A DNA stretch of 5,227 bases. Source: Candidatus Gorgonimonas leptogorgiae (GTDB lineage: Bacteria; Pseudomonadota; Gammaproteobacteria; Pseudomonadales; Endozoicomonadaceae). Numbering within the stretch: the first letter of the stretch is position 1; each line of letters starts with the position of its first letter. The position numbers and the translations under genes are program-made. Shown piece after piece: positions 5,181 to 5,227 of this stretch. A model generated the notes under the pieces. That model was not told where the DNA came from and ran no database searches. It worked only from the letters and a program-made list of their open reading frames with translations. The DNA lies in the NCBI GenBank assembly GCA_929200515.1, contig CAKNAD010000204.1, forward strand, positions 1-5,227. The letters are read 5' to 3'.

Positions 5181-5227
5181 TGAACTACTCCGCCCTAAAG
5201 GGCGAAGGTTCTAAATCACTTTAGAAC
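5181..5227 (-). mobile_element. Probable right end of an IS200/IS605-type (tnpB) element, continuing beyond the window
   Basis: On the minus strand two hairpins stand next to each other: GTTCTAAA/TTTAGAAC with loop GTGA (5227-5208), then CTTCGCCC/GGGCGGAG with loop TTTA (5207-5188), followed by TAGTTCA. A GC-rich imperfect stem with a TTTA loop a few bases before a terminal GTTCA-like end is the usual look of the right end of tnpB-carrying IS200/IS605 elements and of the 3' end of their omega RNA. The second stem has one pair that is G-U only on the minus strand, fitting an RNA of that orientation. The element would lie mainly to the right, with tnpB on the minus strand. The exact edge (near 5181) is uncertain by one or two bases and no transposase is visible. 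It could be a full element, a remnant, or a small non-autonomous copy. Confidence 0.6.

Overview
The window is AT-rich chromosomal DNA in which every gene I can support lies on the minus strand. The protein sequences are closest to gammaproteobacterial versions: L19 contains VKRRG...RKAKLYY, RimM ends in WDPDF (E. coli WDPGF), and the rpsP-rimM-trmD-rplS order is the classic proteobacterial trmD operon. The low GC, A/T homopolymer runs inside genes and an insertion-sequence end suggest an AT-rich gammaproteobacterium, possibly host-associated. I cannot name the genus from sequence alone.

Layout in the direction of transcription (right to left): at 5181-5227 the window opens in what looks like the right end of an IS200/IS605-type (tnpB-carrying) element, with two adjacent hairpins. 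Its flank runs directly into the 5' region of a large gene (5117-2547) encoding an 856-residue EIIA(Glc)-HPr-Enzyme I fusion, a complete soluble phosphotransferase relay of NagF-like architecture. No membrane EIIBC permease is visible. A 300-bp intergenic region (2247-2546) follows. It holds a long imperfect hairpin of unknown role (2439-2500), a convincing sigma-70-type promoter (2364-2392), and a 9-bp perfect hairpin in the predicted leader of the ribosomal operon (2292-2318).

The operon then reads rpsP (S16), rimM (16S maturation factor that binds S19), trmD (tRNA m1G37 methyltransferase) and rplS (L19), with gaps of 26, 1 and 51 bp. Translation signals differ along it. The two ribosomal protein genes have ATG starts and well-placed Shine-Dalgarno sequences. 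rimM starts at GTG behind a small hairpin that contains its only SD-like sequence, and trmD starts one base after the rimM stop with no SD. This fits the known need for far less RimM and TrmD than S16 and L19. The operon probably ends at an imperfect stem-loop at 133-165. The first ~130 bases hold nothing I can assign.

Most of the window is ordinary housekeeping. The parts worth a second look are the IS200/IS605-like right end with its implied omega-RNA guide facing the PTS gene, the unassigned 2439-2500 hairpin, the leader and start-site hairpins, and a Glu at the usual catalytic Asp position of TrmD.
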